Of a DNA stretch of 10,000 nucleotides, positions 7,848 to 10,000 are shown in pieces. The translations under genes were made by a program, and so were the position numbers. Positions within the stretch are counted from its first letter, which is position 1. Each line of letters begins with the position of its first letter. The notes under the pieces are model-generated. The model ran no database searches and was not told the origin of the DNA. It saw only the letters and a program-made list of their open reading frames with translations. The DNA is from Acropora yongei (taxonomy: Eukaryota > Cnidaria > Anthozoa > Scleractinia > Acroporidae): positions 2,122,526 to 2,132,525 of the forward strand of contig BLFN01000966.1 of assembly GCA_014634225.1 (NCBI GenBank), given 5' to 3'.

Positions 7848-8070
7848 GAGTGATTTTAGGTGGTCTGTCTTGCAAGGGACATCAAGTCCGGTTTCCAAAT
7901 AGTGGTCCCTGTAGCTAGAATCGTCTCTGTTCTTTCAAATTTTTGGAATCGACAGGGACTATCATGGAAAGGCTCACCCGGAATGATCCTTGAGACAGAA
8001 ACATTCAGTCGTCCAAGATAGACTTGAGTTCTGTCCTTGTGACAGAGACGGCCGGAAAAGACTTGCAAGC
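7848..8070. other. Unassigned CpG-richer block with inverted repeat
   Basis: The sequence between SINE copy 1 and the MADF frame is less AT-rich than its surroundings. It contains an imperfect inverted repeat: 7892-7922 (TTTCCA...GTCCCTGTAGCTAGAATC) with 7946-7970 (GAATCGACAGGGAC...TGGAAA). A minus-strand frame (7856-8068) is open for 70 codons and contains RLNVSVSRIIPGEPFHDSP, but its listed start is only a possible initiator and no domain is recognised. It does not look like the missing upstream part of the adjacent retrotransposon. It may be a fragment of another repeat. Confidence 0.45.
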
Positions 8071-8216
8071 GATTGCATATTCTTAATGGAAACCAGGTTC
8101 AAATGGTAGAAGTAACAGAAGCGTTGGGACATATCCCATGATGCACCTCATTGTTATTTCATGTGCATACACACGCTTCAAATGCAGCAAGCAACTCGAA
8201 TAACACCTCTACATTT

Positions 8217-8504
8217 ATGAAAGAAATGCAGCGATATGAATGTCTTTATACCAAATTTTTGAACGATAATAAGAACAGAAGAAGCAGAGAGAACGCCTGG
8301 GAAACGATTGGGCAGACATTTGGTCTTTCTGCAGAGGAAGCTGAGAAGAAGTATAAGAACGTCCGTACTAGTTATACACGCTATCTGAAGAAAGTGAAAA
8401 GTGTTCCTTCTGTTTCAGGAAGGGACTCTGTCCCAAAGTCTGGGGACCTGCCCCAGTCAACCCAATGCATTATGGGCTATAACCACACAGACTATCAACC
8501 ATAG
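8217..8504 (+). CDS. MADF-domain DNA-binding protein of a Harbinger-like element (truncated)
   Basis: From the first in-frame ATG (8217) the frame gives 95 residues; the frame is open upstream to 8151 without an ATG. Residues 1-66 match a MADF (Myb/SANT-like) fold: MKEMQRYECLYTKF, then KNRRSRENAWETIGQTF, then AEKKYKNVRTSYTRYLKK, showing the conserved W...I...F, K(x)YKN(I/V)R and YxRYLKK pattern. The basic tail SVSGRDSVP is also typical of the cnidarian members I recall. MADF proteins bind DNA, and in PIF/Harbinger transposons the second gene encodes such a protein, which helps the transposase enter the nucleus and bind the ends. After SGRDSVP the frame runs into unrelated sequence and stops, so the C-terminal part is missing or lies in another exon. 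A transposase fragment lies 0.7 kb away in convergent orientation. It could instead be a host MADF gene fragment, but the neighbour makes a transposon origin likelier. Confidence 0.75.
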   Translation: MKEMQRYECLYTKFLNDNKNRRSRENAWETIGQTFGLSAEEAEKKYKNVRTSYTRYLKKVKSVPSVSGRDSVPKSGDLPQSTQCIMGYNHTDYQP

Positions 8505-8845
8505 TGTGGGAATGATCCTTGTAGTTTTGACTACACCCAAAACCTACACTATAATGATTGTTAGGTTTTGAGTTTTGATTGTATAATCCATACAAATCAT
8601 CAATTTTTACCCTCTATTGTTACTGTTTCCACATGTTTAAACTTTGTTGGCAGAGATTGAAATATATGACAGCATAAACAGACCGAGATACCAAGATATG
8701 CTATTTTTTGATAAAGAAACAGTCATGTTTACTATACTCAAGATTATTTTTTCCAATAATTCTAGTTACTGTTTCTACAGTCTTTAGGTATTGACAGGTG
8801 CAAATTTAGTTCTGTAAATATTCAAATTTGGAGGCTATTTTCAGG
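8505..8845. other. Unassigned spacer within the Harbinger remains
   Basis: AT-rich sequence without open frames of note. Small local inverted repeats occur just after the MADF stop: ATAGTGT/ACACTAT across about 8501-8554, enclosing TGTAG/CTACA. Nothing resembling the missing C-terminal third of the transposase was seen on the minus strand. Confidence 0.5.
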
Positions 8846-9168
8846 TGATGAATGAATGAATGAATAACTTAATTTACCCTCAGCTTGATGGACTTGGTAT
8901 GCCTCTGGCAATACTATGCTAATATGCCGAGCATTTTTCCACCGCAACCGGAAGAAATGGCACAAAGGACAGCCACAGCACAGGGAACTTCAGGCCCTAC
9001 TCTTTTTAGAATAGTGTGTGGGTTCTTTACCATCCCAGATTGAACTTTAAACATGGAAGGTACATATTGTGAGATGGGGTCTACGGTTTATAGTCCTTAT
9101 CTGAAAAGACTTGAAAGTCTAACCATATTCAGATGAAATTGCAAAGGCAGCACTTTAAGACACTGAGT
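8846..9168 (-). mobile_element. SINE copy 2, lacking the tRNA head
   Basis: The minus strand from about 9168 to 8846 matches the body of copy 1 (shared blocks GGTTAGACTTTCAAGTC, AGTGCTGCCTTTG and AAAGAACCCA). Its 3' section ends GCTGAGGGTAAATTAA followed by an ATTC tandem repeat (8848-8864 on plus, GAAT units). The tRNA-like head with boxes A and B is absent, as expected for a 5'-truncated copy. It abuts the transposase fragment exactly where that fragment loses its reading, so it either inserted into the element or marks a deletion junction. Its tail differs from that of copy 1, suggesting a different subfamily. Confidence 0.75.
8848..8865. repeat. GAAT microsatellite (SINE tail)
   Basis: Four tandem TGAA/GAAT units on the plus strand (ATTC on the SINE sense strand). 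The position directly after the SINE 3' end suggests it is the element's terminal repeat tail. Confidence 0.8.
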
Positions 9169-9176
9169 GATGCTCC

Positions 9177-9668
9177 CGCTGAAATCAACAGTACACTTGC
9201 ATCATTGGTTTGCTGTAATCCCCAATATCAACAAAAGTGAAGCAATAGTTTGTATCACAAATTGCAAGAAGCACTATTGAGTGGAAATTTTTGAAGTTGT
9301 AGTCTGCAGACCCTGCATTCTTGGGGCATTCAATCATAGAGTGTTTGCCATCAGTTGACCTGAGACAATGAGGGAAATTCCATTCTTCTTTGAAACCATC
9401 TGATATTTTCTTCCACTCTTCAGAGGATTTTGGGTCTTGAGGTTGAGTGCTGTCCAAATTGCCTCACGGGTTTCTCTAACAATGTTGGACACTGTTGTTT
9501 TTTCAAGAAATTGAGAGCCTGGTTTGTTGGTCCTCTGCCAGATACCTTAGAGTGACCATTAGTTTCTCTTGAGGTGTGATTACTTCTCTGGAATGGCATG
9601 GTTTTTTTTGTTATTAGCGGCCCAAGGAGATGTTATGTTGGAACCTCTCAGGACACATCCTTGTAAAT
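9177..9668 (-). pseudogene. PIF/Harbinger (HARBI1-like) DDE transposase fragment
   Basis: The minus strand encodes the N-terminal and middle part of a HARBI1-family nuclease (DDE_Tnp_4 type), spread over several frames. In order: YRFTRMCPERFQH (about 9668-9630), just after a strong acceptor (CTCTCCTGTGTTTTACAG| at 9669); LLGPLITKKN (about 9625); REVITPQEKLMV and TLRYLAEDQQT (about 9595-9535); TTVSNIVRETREAIWTALN (about 9500-9445, helix-turn-helix region); SSEEWKKISDGFKEEWNFPH; STDGKH, carrying the first catalytic Asp (about 9345-9360); and VLLAICDTNYCFTFVDIGDY. After a frame change, TNDASVL holds the expected second catalytic Asp (about 9190-9210). The last catalytic residue and C-terminus are absent because SINE copy 2 follows. 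At least four frameshifts make it inactive. The 9185-9457 segment is the longest intact piece. In the intact family, this enzyme cuts the element ends and makes a 3-bp target duplication. It converges with the MADF frame. Confidence 0.9.
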
Positions 9669-10000
9669 CTGTAAAACACAGGAGAGGAGACAATTAAAAT
9701 CATATCTAAGAATCAAAGCATCCAAAGGTCTCTATGGTCAGTAGTCTGTGTGATGAAAGTTTCAAAGCATATGGCAGAGGTTTTATACAGGCAGCAACGA
9801 AACACGCACATTTCACTATGACCCTTCTTTTTGGAATACATAAATAATAAAATCTGTCGAATACCAATGCAAAATTGAATTAAAATCATTTAATACTGCA
9901 TGAATAAAGAAAAAGGAAGTAAAAAATTAAGTTATCCAGAATTTCCACATTTTTCTGTGCGAAAAGTGAGATAGAAGTTCCAGGGAAGTATTTAGCACTT
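9669..10000. other. Unassigned; possible intron upstream of the transposase exon
   Basis: On the minus strand this lies upstream of a good splice acceptor at 9669, so it may be the first intron of the transposase gene. AT-rich with many stops. No first exon and no terminal inverted repeat of the element could be identified before the window ends. Confidence 0.45.

Noticed and set aside
1..10000. CRISPR array, bacterial operon or phage island
   Set aside because: There are no regularly spaced short repeats, no dense coding and no ribosome-binding sites. The repeats and splice-like signals are eukaryotic.

Overview
The window looks like nuclear DNA of a non-bacterial, intron-bearing animal. 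It is AT-rich, has no long intact genes, and shows no operon-like packing or ribosome-binding sites. Most of the recognisable content is decayed mobile DNA. The reverse-transcriptase family, the tRNA-derived SINE and the palindromic repeat all resemble repeats I associate with stony corals and sea anemones. I therefore infer an anthozoan cnidarian, from memory of those families and without a database search.

Layout. Positions 1-900 are unassigned and locally CpG-rich, with no convincing gene. Positions 1055-2068 form one very large imperfect palindrome of about 1 kb; its two arms encode related short reading frames, and several small hairpins sit near its centre. Repeat debris continues to about 2400. 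Positions 2640-5515 hold several short minus-strand open segments, some framed by good splice signals, that could be exons of an unrecognised gene or the remains of one; the clearest is 5311-5511. A separate inverted-repeat structure lies at 4357-4492.

Positions 5537-7437 are a minus-strand, 5'-truncated non-LTR retrotransposon of the Jockey/CR1/L2-like group. It is broken by stops and frameshifts, and its catalytic YxDD motif is changed. Against its 5' end lies a tRNA-derived SINE (about 7438-7845, minus). Positions 7848-8070 are an unassigned CpG-richer block with an internal inverted repeat. From about 8090 onward are remains of a PIF/Harbinger-type DNA transposon. A MADF-domain reading frame (8217-8504, plus) faces a frameshifted DDE transposase fragment (9177-9668, minus), and a second, head-less SINE copy (8846-9168) lies directly against the broken end of the transposase.

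The features do not form a working pathway. The MADF frame and the transposase were probably partners in one element (DNA-binding protein plus nuclease), but that element is dead here. No CRISPR array, rRNA gene, true tRNA gene or defence system was seen.
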